From Carboxylicivirga litoralis (lineage in GTDB: Bacteria > Bacteroidota > Bacteroidia > Bacteroidales > Marinilabiliaceae), in the NCBI RefSeq assembly GCF_025499605.1, contig NZ_JAFMVC010000019.1:20258-84257 (forward strand): DNA of 64,000 nucleotides. Direction: 5' to 3'. The notes under the pieces are model-generated. The model searched no databases. It was given only the letters and a program-made list of their open reading frames with translations, and had not been told where the DNA came from. The translations under genes were made by a program, and so were the position numbers. Shown here piece after piece: positions 33,025 to 41,971 of the stretch (position 1 is the first letter of the stretch; each line of letters begins with the position of its first letter).

Positions 33025-36000
33025 ATTCTTTAATGTATTTCATTTCTTTAATAGCTGGCTCAATCTCTTCACTGCTCACAGTTCTGTTATATGCAAATTG
33101 TTGCCATTTTACTTTACCCTTGTTGGCAATCAGCAACATTACCGGTAATAACACCAGCGTTGTTGTTGTGGCCATGGCCATACCATAACTTACCGAAATA
33201 GCCATAGGAATCAGGAAACGTGCCTGCAAGCTGGTTTCCAATAACATTGGCGCCATACCAGCAATAGTTGTTAGCGTAGTAAGTATAATCGGACGGAAAC
33301 GCGACATGGCAGCTTCCATCAAGGCGTTTTCGTAGGTCATGCCTTCTTTTAGGTTGATGTTAAGCGCATTGATTAATACCAGCGAATCGTTAATCATCAC
33401 CCCAATCAAAGCAATTACACCCATGCCCGACATCAAACTTAATGACATACCATGAATCCAGTGGCCCATAATGACACCCACCAAACTCAACGGAATCATC
33501 ATGTAAACCAAAATGGACTGCGTGACAGAACGCAGGGTCAGAATCACGATGGCAAACATCAAAAGCAATATCACCGGCATGACTTTCGCCATGGAGTCAC
33601 CAACCTTTTTACTTTCACGTTTTTGGCCGTCGTAGTTAGCTTTTACGCCGGGGTGTTTTTTATAAATAGGTTGAAGTATTTCCTTTTCAATCTTTTTAAT
33701 CAAATCAGGTAACGAGGCTGTTGGATCGGTTTGATTGGCTTCAATCTGTACTTCACGGTCGAAATCGAGGTGCTGAATACTAGAGAAACCATTGACCAGC
33801 TTAAGCGTTACCAGTTCTGATAATGGGTAAGCGACACCATTGCCCAGGCGGATTTTCATATCTTCCAACTGACCTATATTCTGGCGGTTTTCTTCACTGT
33901 ATTTAACCCATACTTTTACCTCGTCTTTACCCCGTTGTAAGCGCTGTGCTTCGTTACCCCAGAAGGCCTGACGGACCTGGCCAATCACACTTTGTAAGCT
34001 TAGGCCCAGGTGATGTGCTTTTTCTTTTAAAGAAATTTCAATTTCGCGATAACCGATCGGAGATTTATCAGATACATCGGTCACTTCGGGTAAGTTATTA
34101 AGGGCAAGCTTCAGTTCTTCTTTGGCGGCTCTTAACTCATCGTTATCATCGCCTAAGAGTGAAATAGCCAGTGCTTTACCAAAGGGATTAAATCCTTCGA
34201 ACAATAAAGCTTCGGCCCCTGGTATATCGCCTACCTTTTCGCGCAGTCGGATGGTCACGTCGTCAGCGCTGGAGTTACGCGATTCACCATCGAGCAAAGT
34301 AATCTGAATGGTTGCACTACTACCGCTTCCCTGGAATTGTTGGAATGTTTGTTTGATAATATTGGCATTACCAGGTTGCAGCGATCGCATGTCTTCATTA
34401 ACCTCCCAGATGGCTTTATTGATTTTGTCCAGCTGTTGCTGCGTCACCGATTCATCTGTTCCGGAAGGCATGGTTAAGCTCACAGTGATATTATCACCAT
34501 CTACCTGAGGAAAGAAGGTGACATTAACCCATCGCGCTGATACCATGCCGATGGATATGATAAACATAGCCGTGAAAATGGCAAAGGTGATGGTTTTGTA
34601 TTTGATGGCAAACTCCACAGCTGGTTTATAGGTGATGTCACGAATTTTCAATAAACCCGTTTCAGCCCATCCCATGTATTTCATCCAGGTGCTCTTGTAA
34701 TCTTTCTTCAGTGCCTTGGAGTGGGCCACGTGAGCCGGAAGGATTATCAAACCTTCGATAAGCGACACAAACAAAATAGCCATTACCACAATGGAAATTT
34801 CTTTAAACATATCGCCCATACGCCCCTCAAGGAAAATAAAGGCTGAAAATGCCATCATGGTCGTTAACACGCCGGATAATACGGCAGGCGTTACTTCCAG
34901 TGTACCATCCACAGCTGCTTTAATAGGAGTTTTACCCATTTGCCAATGGCGGTATATGTTTTCGGCCACAACAATGGCATCATCTACGAGGATACCAAGT
35001 ACCAGTATCAATCCAAATAGCGACAGCATGTTGATGGTAACACCTGTTCCTGGCACAAGAATAAACATACCCAACATGGAGAAGGGTATACCTACGGCTA
35101 CCCAAAAGGCGATACGTGGATTCAGAAAGAGCGAAAGAAAAAGAAGAACCAGTACAATACCGATAATTCCATTTTTGCCTAATAGCTCAATACGCTGATC
35201 GAGCAAGTCACTCTGGTCGCGAATGACGGTGGCGGTTAATAAATCCTGGCGCTCATTAAATTCACCAATGTATTCTTTTACCGCATCTGTAGCTGTGACA
35301 ATATCTTCAGAGAAGGTGTTGTTAATAGTGATAACCACGCCCTGTTGTCCGTTAAACAAAACTTCAGAGGGGGCATCGGCCCATTGGTCTTTAATCGTAG
35401 CCACATCTTTCAGGCGTATGATGCCACCTTCAGGGGTGTTACGAATCACTATGTTTTCAAGCCCTTCGCCATAGTATTCACGGTTGCGCACCCGGATAAA
35501 GAATTCTTCTTCACCATCTTTGATGCTACCACCTGTCATAAGCAGGTTGGTGCTTTTCACGGCGTTGGCAATTTCACTAAAGGTAATATCATACGATTCT
35601 AAGGCATCTTCTTTAAGTAAGATGGCAATTTCCTCATCCGGATACCCACCAATGGATATTTTTGAGATACCATCCATTCGGAGCAGGTCGTGTTCCATGT
35701 CGCGCGCTGTAGCTTTCAGCTGTTCCAGGCTCACGTTTTTACCTTCGTTAGGGGTGATCACATAGTTAATCGAGAAATTGACATCGTCATGTTTATAAGT
35801 TACCACCGATTCTATATCAACAGGAAAGGAGGCAATGCGCTCTACTTCGTTCTTCACCTTAATCAGCGCCTCGTCCATATCGGTTCCTTTTAGCATTTCA
35901 ATGGTTACCGTACCACTGTTTTCGCGCGATACCGACGTGATGCGCTCCATACCTTCCAATCCTTTAACATTCTCTTCGATTTTCAGTATGGCACCTTCTT

Positions 36001-36181
36001 CTACTTCCTCAGGTGAGGCTCCGGGGTACACAATGTCAACGTAAATATAACGCTGCGGTACATTGGGGAAGAAGTTCTTTTGTATTTGTAGCAATGAAAT
36101 AAAACCGAATATAGCAACCATGACCATTATAAGGTTCACTGCCACCGGGAATTTCATAAAATAGGCTATGATGTTTTTCAT
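33014..36181 (-). CDS. RND-family efflux transporter (inner-membrane pump)
   Basis: A 1,055-residue proton-driven RND transporter. The N-terminal helix (about residues 8-28) leads into the first porter domain (RYIYVDIVYPGASPEEVEEG); helices 2-6 lie at about residues 340-500, including the proton-relay region GILVDDAIVVAENIYRHW; the second half repeats the plan with helices at about 530-550 and 860-1010 (GVIALIGVMINDSLVLINAL). Sequence type is closest to the broad AcrB/MexB-like (HAE1) group rather than heavy-metal CzcA, but substrate cannot be read. It is the second gene of a five-gene operon, 139 bp after the adaptor gene. Confidence 0.95.
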   Translation of the reverse strand: MKNIIAYFMKFPVAVNLIMVMVAIFGFISLLQIQKNFFPNVPQRYIYVDIVYPGASPEEVEEGAILKIEENVKGLEGMERITSVSRENSGTVTIEMLKGTDMDEALIKVKNEVERIASFPVDIESVVTYKHDDVNFSINYVITPNEGKNVSLEQLKATARDMEHDLLRMDGISKISIGGYPDEEIAILLKEDALESYDITFSEIANAVKSTNLLMTGGSIKDGEEEFFIRVRNREYYGEGLENIVIRNTPEGGIIRLKDVATIKDQWADAPSEVLFNGQQGVVITINNTFSEDIVTATDAVKEYIGEFNERQDLLTATVIRDQSDLLDQRIELLGKNGIIGIVLVLLFLSLFLNPRIAFWVAVGIPFSMLGMFILVPGTGVTINMLSLFGLILVLGILVDDAIVVAENIYRHWQMGKTPIKAAVDGTLEVTPAVLSGVLTTMMAFSAFIFLEGRMGDMFKEISIVVMAILFVSLIEGLIILPAHVAHSKALKKDYKSTWMKYMGWAETGLLKIRDITYKPAVEFAIKYKTITFAIFTAMFIISIGMVSARWVNVTFFPQVDGDNITVSLTMPSGTDESVTQQQLDKINKAIWEVNEDMRSLQPGNANIIKQTFQQFQGSGSSATIQITLLDGESRNSSADDVTIRLREKVGDIPGAEALLFEGFNPFGKALAISLLGDDNDELRAAKEELKLALNNLPEVTDVSDKSPIGYREIEISLKEKAHHLGLSLQSVIGQVRQAFWGNEAQRLQRGKDEVKVWVKYSEENRQNIGQLEDMKIRLGNGVAYPLSELVTLKLVNGFSSIQHLDFDREVQIEANQTDPTASLPDLIKKIEKEILQPIYKKHPGVKANYDGQKRESKKVGDSMAKVMPVILLLMFAIVILTLRSVTQSILVYMMIPLSLVGVIMGHWIHGMSLSLMSGMGVIALIGVMINDSLVLINALNINLKEGMTYENALMEAAMSRFRPIILTTLTTIAGMAPMLLETSLQARFLIPMAISVSYGMAMATTTTLVLLPVMLLIANKGKVKWQQFAYNRTVSSEEIEPAIKEMKYIKEYED

Positions 36182-36281
36182 TTGTTTGTAGTTTATTAGT
36201 CAGTAATGAGTGGTGAGTAGTCAATTGTTGGCCAGAAGTCCAACAGGTAAACTTAAATCTGAATCATGTGCCAGTTGACTA

Positions 36282-36330
36282 ACCATTAATCACCAACCAT
36301 TAATCATTCACAATTAACCATTAATCATTA
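36282..36330. repeat. Degenerate tandem repeat, seven units of 7 bp
   Basis: Heptamers ACCATTA, ATCACCA, ACCATTA, ATCATTC, ACAATTA, ACCATTA and ATCATTA run without indels in the adaptor-RND spacer. The last units contain the stop codon and final codons of the adaptor gene (36321-36330), so the array reaches into the coding end. Confidence 0.55.
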
Positions 36331-37433
36331 ACTCGCACCGGCATACCATCATAAGCACTCTTAATGACTGTGGCCAATACGGCTGTTCCTTCGTCGAGGC
36401 TTTTGATGATTGCATAATCGCTTTGCTTGGTGATAACGGCTACCTGCACAAGCTTTAACTGGTTGTCTTCCACAATATAGATGCGGTTATTGTTATCCAC
36501 CATCTTACGCGGAATGCGCATGGCATTTTCCAATGGCTTCTGGTCGATTTGAGCATTCAGATACATGCCTTCTTTCAGCTCACTGCCACTCACGCGGATA
36601 AACACTTTAACACTTTGCGATTGTTCATCAATATCTCCACTGATACGTACCACTTTACCCATCCACTGACCTCTGATATCGCTTGATTTGAGTACAGCTT
36701 CAGTGCCTACTTTAATTTGGTCCATATTAGCCAGCGGAATGGTTACCTCCAAATCGTAGCTGGCGGTGCTGATCATGGTTCCAAGCGCCGAACCAGAGCG
36801 AACAGCTTTACCGGCTTCGGCATCTACTGAGGTGACCACACCTGTAAATGGAGCACGGATGGTGTATTTTACAAACTTCTCTTCTCCTGATTTCACTGAG
36901 TAATATTTGCTTAGTATGCCTTTCCCCGATAAGTAGAATTGTTCCTGCTCACTTTTGGCCTCTGGGATGACAGGCAGTTTTTTATCCATCTCAATCGATG
37001 AGATATATTGACGCCAAAGCGGATACGAATCAGGATAATCTGATTTTAAATCGGGCAGTATGGATGTTGCCAAGGTGACAAACTCGCTTTTTTGTGCCAG
37101 CAGGTTCATTTTATATTCCTGGTGGTCAATCTCCAGCATAAGCTCTCCTTTGCGGTAGCTCTTGCCTTCTTTAAATTTTCGGGCCGAAGATAAAAGCTGA
37201 CCATCAACCTGGGCAACTATTTCAAAGCGGTCAACTGCTCTAAGCTTACCGGTTCCCTGGTAATGGTTTTCAATGGTTTCCTTTTGGGGATAAACCACAT
37301 TTACCAATAGGCCTTTGCTTGCTTCCAGCTCTTTTGCACTCTTTTCTTTCGATGCCGAAATAACCTTGTTAAATACTACTGCAGCAATGATAATGACAAT
37401 AGCAATTAGTAACGATACTCCTTTTTTATTCAT
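36321..37433 (-). CDS. Periplasmic adaptor (membrane fusion protein) of the RND pump
   Basis: A 370-residue HlyD/AcrA-type adaptor, first gene of the operon. The N-terminal anchor is about residues 5-25 (VSLLIAIVIIIAAVVFNKVI). It has a split biotinyl/lipoyl domain (VDRFEIVAQVDGQLLSSARK and YTIRAPFTGVVTSVDAEAGKAV), a short helical hairpin, a beta-barrel (EVTIPLANMDQIKVGTEAVL) and a membrane-proximal domain ending IIKSLDEGTAVLATV. It bridges the inner-membrane pump and the TolC-like channel. The final codons coincide with a 7-bp tandem repeat, so the last two or three residues (RVND) may have been shaped by it. Confidence 0.93.
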   Translation of the reverse strand: MNKKGVSLLIAIVIIIAAVVFNKVISASKEKSAKELEASKGLLVNVVYPQKETIENHYQGTGKLRAVDRFEIVAQVDGQLLSSARKFKEGKSYRKGELMLEIDHQEYKMNLLAQKSEFVTLATSILPDLKSDYPDSYPLWRQYISSIEMDKKLPVIPEAKSEQEQFYLSGKGILSKYYSVKSGEEKFVKYTIRAPFTGVVTSVDAEAGKAVRSGSALGTMISTASYDLEVTIPLANMDQIKVGTEAVLKSSDIRGQWMGKVVRISGDIDEQSQSVKVFIRVSGSELKEGMYLNAQIDQKPLENAMRIPRKMVDNNNRIYIVEDNQLKLVQVAVITKQSDYAIIKSLDEGTAVLATVIKSAYDGMPVRVND

Positions 37434-37600
37434 AACTATGGGTATAATATTGTTGTTTTTTTAGATTCAAGATAAAAGACATAAGATGCAAGTCGAAATG
37501 ATTGATTCTTAGTTCTTAAAATTTTGGCAAATGTTGGTGTTATATTTATAAGGGCAAAACACGATGTAATGAACCCAGAAAAAAAACGGATGAAGTAGGG

Positions 37601-37736
37601 AATTGGTTGACGGGCGAAGTGGTTATTTGTTGAACTGATGAATCGAGAAACTGGAAAATTGAAAAACTGTTGATTCAATAACCTATTAACCTAATGATCT
37701 AATAACCTACCGACCTATTCACCTAATAACCTAATT
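37601..37736. repeat. Degenerate tandem repeat, 17 units of 8 bp
   Basis: Read in octamers from 37601 the sequence gives AATTGGTT, GACGGGCG, AAGTGGTT, ATTTGTTG, AACTGATG, AATCGAGA, AACTGGAA, AATTGAAA, AACTGTTG, ATTCAATA, then six ACCTAATA-like units and a close variant, ending 37736. The phase is unbroken for 136 bp although the consensus drifts from AACTGNTG to ACCTAATA. It ends 12 bp before the -33 box of the next gene. Confidence 0.7.
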
Positions 37737-37747
37737 GCCAAAAACAC

Positions 37748-37777
37748 TTGGAACAATTTTTGTTTCGCGTAACTTTG
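37748..37777 (+). promoter_or_regulatory. Promoter of the transglutaminase-like gene
   Basis: TTG (37748-37750), a 19-bp spacer and TAACTTTG (37770-37777): a perfect Bacteroidota promoter. The start ATG is 43 bp further on. Confidence 0.7.
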
Positions 37778-37820
37778 TTGTATGCAAAAAGCAGCAATTG
37801 CTAACCTAAAAAGCAAAGCT

Positions 37821-40526
37821 ATGAAACGACTCTTATCTTTAATCGCCTTAATAGGTGTTACTCTCTTGTCGACTGCTCAAATCGATCAGGATGATCCGTT
37901 TAAAAAAATGGACGAACAATATAAGGCCCGCATGGACAAAATGAATCAGGACTATGCGGCCAGAATGCAACGCATGCAGGAGGAGTACGATGCTCGTCTG
38001 AAAAAGATGAACCAGGCCTTTAAAAAATACCTGAAAAAAGGCTTTGAAGAAGTAGAGCAGACCGAAGAGAAAGTGAAACCGGTGGAAGTGCCAAAGCCTA
38101 TTAAACAACCGGTGTATAAACCCGATAAGAACATTGAAGTAAAACCGGTTGATAAACTCGACCCGATAAAAGAGCCTGAGCGGGTAGATATACCGGAAAA
38201 ACACGATCCGGTGGAAATTGAATTGCCTGAGCCTGTTAAGCCTGAGTTGGTGATTGCTGATGCAGCCGCATTTTCCATCTCGCCTATTTTTATGGTACCC
38301 GATGATGCTAAGGCTTACACTAAGTCATTAACCATTGATTTTTTCGGCAGCCCGGCTGAGCTGGTCGTGGATAAGCGCATGAGTGCCTTGACGATTAAAA
38401 CGGTTAAGCCGACATCTTTTGCAGCCTATTGGGATGATTTTACGGGCACTTATTACCAGGTTTATTTGGAGTCTTTGCTGACATATGCCGAAGATAAAAA
38501 CCTCAATGACTGGGGGATCTATCAACTGATTGATTTGACCTCAAAGCAATTACATACCACGGCCAATGGACGTACCATGTGGACCTGGGCCATGCTCAAC
38601 CAGGCTGGTTACCAGGCTAAAATTGGTTATTCGGGCAGTGCAGTGCATCTGCTATTACCGTTTATGCAAGAAGTATATGAAAAGCCCTTCTACAACATCG
38701 ATGGAACGAATTTTTACCTGATGAGTGGTCAAAAAAGTGTGAAAAATATAATGACCTATGCGGCCGATTTTGGAGGAGCCACCAAAAAGGTGGATTTGCA
38801 CCTGCCATTTGCACTTAACTTCACCGACGAAAGTAATAGCATTACCCGGAAAACAACTTTGCCCAACGAATCACAGCCATTGGTATTGAACATGGATAAA
38901 ACGGTGATGGCCTTTCTGGACAGTTATCCGCCAACCGTCAATACGGTGTATCTGAATGCAGCTATGTCGGCTAGTGTGAAGGAGGCTTTATACGAACATA
39001 TTCAGCCCCGCATCGAAGGTAAGAGTGAGACGCAGGCGGTGACTTACCTGTTGAATTACCTGCACAATTCTTTTGAATATAAAACCGACCGCGATCAGTT
39101 TAACAGGGAAAAAATGTTCTTTCCCGATGAGATTTTCTATTATCCCTATTCCGATTGCGAAGACCGCACTGTATTGTTTACGCGGTTGGTCAATGAACTC
39201 CTGGGCCTCGATGCCATTGCTATCACCTATTTTAGCCATATGGCGGCCGCTGTTTCTTTTTCCACATCTATTGAGGGCTACTCGTTTTTGGTGGATGGAC
39301 GCCGTTATACCATTACCGACCCTACTTACATTAATGCCCCAATCGGTTCGGTGATGCCCGATTACGAAGGCTATACACCAATGGCCATTAAGATTAATAA
39401 CGACAGCCGCCTGAATAATATCTGGCAAACGATTGCCCGCTCGTTAGAGAAAGGTAACGAGGGGCATATGTTTATTGCCGATCGCACGGTGGCTGAGAAT
39501 GGCAAAATGATGGTGACCGGTTGGTTTACCGGCGATATTACTATTGGTAGAAGTCGATATACAGCCTTTGGAGGGACGCGTGATTTATGGTTTGCTACCT
39601 TCGGGCAGGATGGCACCTTAGAGTGGTTCACACCTGTTAATTGTAGCAACAATGGTTTTACACAGGCTTTTAATGCCGGCAGAGAAGGTAATATATATGC
39701 TTTGATTAACTACAATGGTTCGGTTAGTATGAATAATCGTCGCCTGGCACAGAGTCAACAAACGGCTCATTTGGTATTAGGACTATCGAGCCGGGCACAA
39801 CCTATATTAAACGAAACCATTGATTTTGAGGTACCCGAGGGTAAAAAGCTGGCTTTCTATGGCAAGTACAAAGCCGATGGCACAAAGATAGATTTACTAT
39901 CATTCCCGACCGACAAAGTGAACTTTGAGCCTAAAATAACCATCGATTCAAAAAACGAAGTGGTGGTTCGCGGTGTAGTGGGTGAGATTGAAGGTTTAAC
40001 CAAGGAAGTGCCCATCATTTTGTCGAGTGCCGATTTTAGTGCCGAAGCACAAATAGAGTCTTACATGAAAGCCTATGAACAGCAGCGCATGAACCGCCAT
40101 ATGGTCGCTTTGTTCTCTACGCTTAAGCTATTATCACAAAATGGCGGACGCATATCCGGTATCACCGTTCGTAACCTGATGAATAAGCATAACCCGGACT
40201 TTTATAAGGAAAATCCCGATGTGTATAAAAGCTTGCTAAGCATGCAGTTTGTGATTAACGATGGGGGCGTGGTAAAGGTCGAAACCTACAAAGGGCGCAG
40301 TGTGCCTCTTTTCTCAATGAAGATTAAGAACAATAGTAACCTGCAAATCATTAAGCCAGACGAGGATTCGTATCAAATCAAGTTTCTGAATGGGGTTGAA
40401 GTGGGTAAAGCCATTGTGTGGTACAACTTAAATTCCATTACCCTGGCATCCGATGGTGAGATGGTGTTTGACTACGATACCGACCACACACGTCGTGCAG
40501 TTAATATTGATGAGGTGATTAATTAA
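37821..40526 (+). CDS. Secreted transglutaminase-like protein
   Basis: From ATG 37821 the product is 901 residues with a signal peptide (KRLLSLIALIGVTLLSTAQ). A charged coiled coil with M-heptads (about residues 28-75; KARMDKMNQDYAARMQRMQ) is followed by a Pro/Lys-rich linker (VEVPKPIKQPVYKPD) and a large domain containing a transglutaminase-type triad: Cys in PYSDCEDRT (about 446), His in YFSHMAAAV (about 473) and Asp in YTITDPTY (about 500). The last ~370 residues look beta-rich. The triad makes a peptidase or cross-linking activity plausible; the function is not known. An in-frame ATG at 37782 would precede the signal peptide and is less likely. Confidence 0.8.
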   Translation: MKRLLSLIALIGVTLLSTAQIDQDDPFKKMDEQYKARMDKMNQDYAARMQRMQEEYDARLKKMNQAFKKYLKKGFEEVEQTEEKVKPVEVPKPIKQPVYKPDKNIEVKPVDKLDPIKEPERVDIPEKHDPVEIELPEPVKPELVIADAAAFSISPIFMVPDDAKAYTKSLTIDFFGSPAELVVDKRMSALTIKTVKPTSFAAYWDDFTGTYYQVYLESLLTYAEDKNLNDWGIYQLIDLTSKQLHTTANGRTMWTWAMLNQAGYQAKIGYSGSAVHLLLPFMQEVYEKPFYNIDGTNFYLMSGQKSVKNIMTYAADFGGATKKVDLHLPFALNFTDESNSITRKTTLPNESQPLVLNMDKTVMAFLDSYPPTVNTVYLNAAMSASVKEALYEHIQPRIEGKSETQAVTYLLNYLHNSFEYKTDRDQFNREKMFFPDEIFYYPYSDCEDRTVLFTRLVNELLGLDAIAITYFSHMAAAVSFSTSIEGYSFLVDGRRYTITDPTYINAPIGSVMPDYEGYTPMAIKINNDSRLNNIWQTIARSLEKGNEGHMFIADRTVAENGKMMVTGWFTGDITIGRSRYTAFGGTRDLWFATFGQDGTLEWFTPVNCSNNGFTQAFNAGREGNIYALINYNGSVSMNNRRLAQSQQTAHLVLGLSSRAQPILNETIDFEVPEGKKLAFYGKYKADGTKIDLLSFPTDKVNFEPKITIDSKNEVVVRGVVGEIEGLTKEVPIILSSADFSAEAQIESYMKAYEQQRMNRHMVALFSTLKLLSQNGGRISGITVRNLMNKHNPDFYKENPDVYKSLLSMQFVINDGGVVKVETYKGRSVPLFSMKIKNNSNLQIIKPDEDSYQIKFLNGVEVGKAIVWYNLNSITLASDGEMVFDYDTDHTRRAVNIDEVIN

Positions 40527-40540
40527 AGAAATTTGACTCC

Positions 40541-40591
40541 CGCAGATGACGCAGATAGTCGCAGGCTCAGCGTTTATCAGCGTCATCTGTG
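40541..40591. repeat. Inverted repeat of the CGCAGAT type
   Basis: CGCAGATGACGC (40541-40552) pairs at 11 of 12 positions with GCGTCATCTGTG (40580-40591), 14 bp after the transglutaminase-like stop. I recall CGCAGAT-rich intergenic repeats as common in Bacteroidota. No T tract follows directly. Confidence 0.5.
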
Positions 40592-40614
40592 AGGAACTAT
40601 TTTTAGAGCGTGGG

Positions 40615-40670
40615 CCAGTCAAAAAGGCGGGCCGGCGATGGACTGTGGGATGAAGCATCTTTTTGACTAG
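40615..40670. repeat. Inverted repeat flanking a 32-bp GC-rich core
   Basis: CCAGTCAAAAAG (40615-40626) and CTTTTTGACTAG (40659-40670) are complementary at 11 of 12 positions. It is followed by ACTTTTTTGTTTACTTTTTG and then GACAAAAAGTGAAAG, another imperfect palindrome. Confidence 0.45.
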
Positions 40671-40798
40671 ACTTTTTTGTTTACTTTTTGTGGCAATGAC
40701 AAAAAGTGAAAGCCCATCCGGCTAGAGGATTACAACATAGAAGGTTAATACATTTTTTTTATTGGGTAAGTAGGTATCTACCGACCTCTAACTATTTT

Positions 40799-41731
40799 TT
40801 AGCTTCTCTCACATACCCATATATTTCTGGAAAACAGTTTGCCTTTCTTTTCTACATTGCACATATCAAGCAGGTGCAGATCGGCTTGTTGTATAATCGG
40901 GCTTATATCTGATGTAGACACAATGACCAGTCGATGGGCTAGTTGAGCGGCCGAACGGATAATATGCAAAGCATTATCGTCGTCGGAGTGGCTAAACAGG
41001 TTGTAGGGCAAGTCAACAATGGCGGCATCGTAGTTGCTTGTGTGGTCGTTTAAATCGGTTCGCACCACATTGGCCTCGTAGCCATAGTGCGCCAGGTTTT
41101 TGCGGGTGGCCACACAGGCTTTCCAGTGGATGTCGCAGCCCTCAATGTCAAATCCGGCAATGCAGGCTTCCAGCATCACCGTGCCTACGCCGCAGCCAGC
41201 GTCTAACAAGCGCTTGTAGGTATCGCCTTTAGAGGCCAGACTCACCAGTACCTTGGCAATATCCATGTTAATGGCACTGCTAAACGATTCGGGTTTGTTC
41301 TTGTGCTTAAACCAGTCGGTGTTGTGCTTACGCAACATCCCAAAATACCAGGTGTTCTTATAAAAGCAGATGGAGTAGATGATAAGCGGGTTAGTATAAT
41401 CGGGGTCGCCCTCAATGGCATAACCAATGTCTTTTAGTTTGCTCAGGCGCTCGCGATAAGGAGTGGTGTCGCCCGGTAGCACCAGGTATTCGGCTTTAAA
41501 CCCATCCTGATGTATCGCTAGTTGCTTCACTTGTTCCAGCAATTCGTCGTAGGTGCCTGCCGACGCTATTGTCTCAAATCGGTTTTTGATAAAAGGACTG
41601 ATATTCGGGTCAACTTTAATATCAGTAAACAACAGCTTGCCGGGAGCTTCCTCACCAAACAATTGTCTTGTTTCCAATTGGCACAGAGGCGCGTTGTGCG
41701 TGTCGTATTTAAACGTATAGATATAGGCCAT
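40799..41731 (-). CDS. Trm11/TrmG10-like RNA or DNA methyltransferase
   Basis: A 310-residue SAM-dependent methyltransferase. The C-terminal half has motif I LLDAGCGVGTVMLEAC (about residue 183) and the amino-methylation motif DLPYNLFSHSD (about residue 242), a DPPY variant seen in tRNA guanosine-10 N2-methyltransferases (Trm11, archaeal Trm-G10). The N-terminal ~110 residues (ending EYLVLPGDTTPYRERLSKLKD) resemble the THUMP-like part of those enzymes in position but I see no clear THUMP motif. A role in tRNA modification is likeliest; substrate unproven. It is a single gene at the border of the AT-rich accessory region. Confidence 0.75.
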   Translation of the reverse strand: MAYIYTFKYDTHNAPLCQLETRQLFGEEAPGKLLFTDIKVDPNISPFIKNRFETIASAGTYDELLEQVKQLAIHQDGFKAEYLVLPGDTTPYRERLSKLKDIGYAIEGDPDYTNPLIIYSICFYKNTWYFGMLRKHNTDWFKHKNKPESFSSAINMDIAKVLVSLASKGDTYKRLLDAGCGVGTVMLEACIAGFDIEGCDIHWKACVATRKNLAHYGYEANVVRTDLNDHTSNYDAAIVDLPYNLFSHSDDDNALHIIRSAAQLAHRLVIVSTSDISPIIQQADLHLLDMCNVEKKGKLFSRNIWVCERS

Positions 41732-41823
41732 GTGCTGCGTTCGCTCTTGTTATACTTATTTTAAGCTGACAAAGGAACGAAAATTAGTTGATAAGATGAT
41801 AGTTTGTACTTTAATCTATCACA

Positions 41824-41905
41824 CAGGCTGCTGGACGAGTTTTTTCGTATGCTTTGTTGTTTAAAATATTACGCAAATAGATTTGTGCGAAAGCTGGGTT
41901 GTCGG
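41824..41905. repeat. Degenerate copy of the double-hairpin (REPIN-like) element
   Basis: AGGCTGCTGGACGAGTTTTT, CGTATGCTTTGTTGTTTAAA, ATATTACGCAAATAGATTTG and TGCGAAAGCTGGG align in order with the better copies at 42590 and 42760, but both hairpins have decayed. Confidence 0.55.
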
Positions 41906-41923
41906 CAACACCGCGTTCAGACT

Positions 41924-41958
41924 TTGGTTTTTAACCAGCCAGAACGCTTAGTTATTGT
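41924..41958. repeat. Cassette flank type 1, copy 1
   Basis: A 35-bp block ending GCTTAGTTATTGT, 29 of 35 identical to 48466-48500. It lies just after the stop of the DUF3885 gene. On the minus strand it can form a hairpin (GCGTTC..GAACGC with inner TGGTT-AAA-AACCA) extending to 41912. Confidence 0.6.
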
Positions 41959-41971
41959 CGCACGTAATTTT

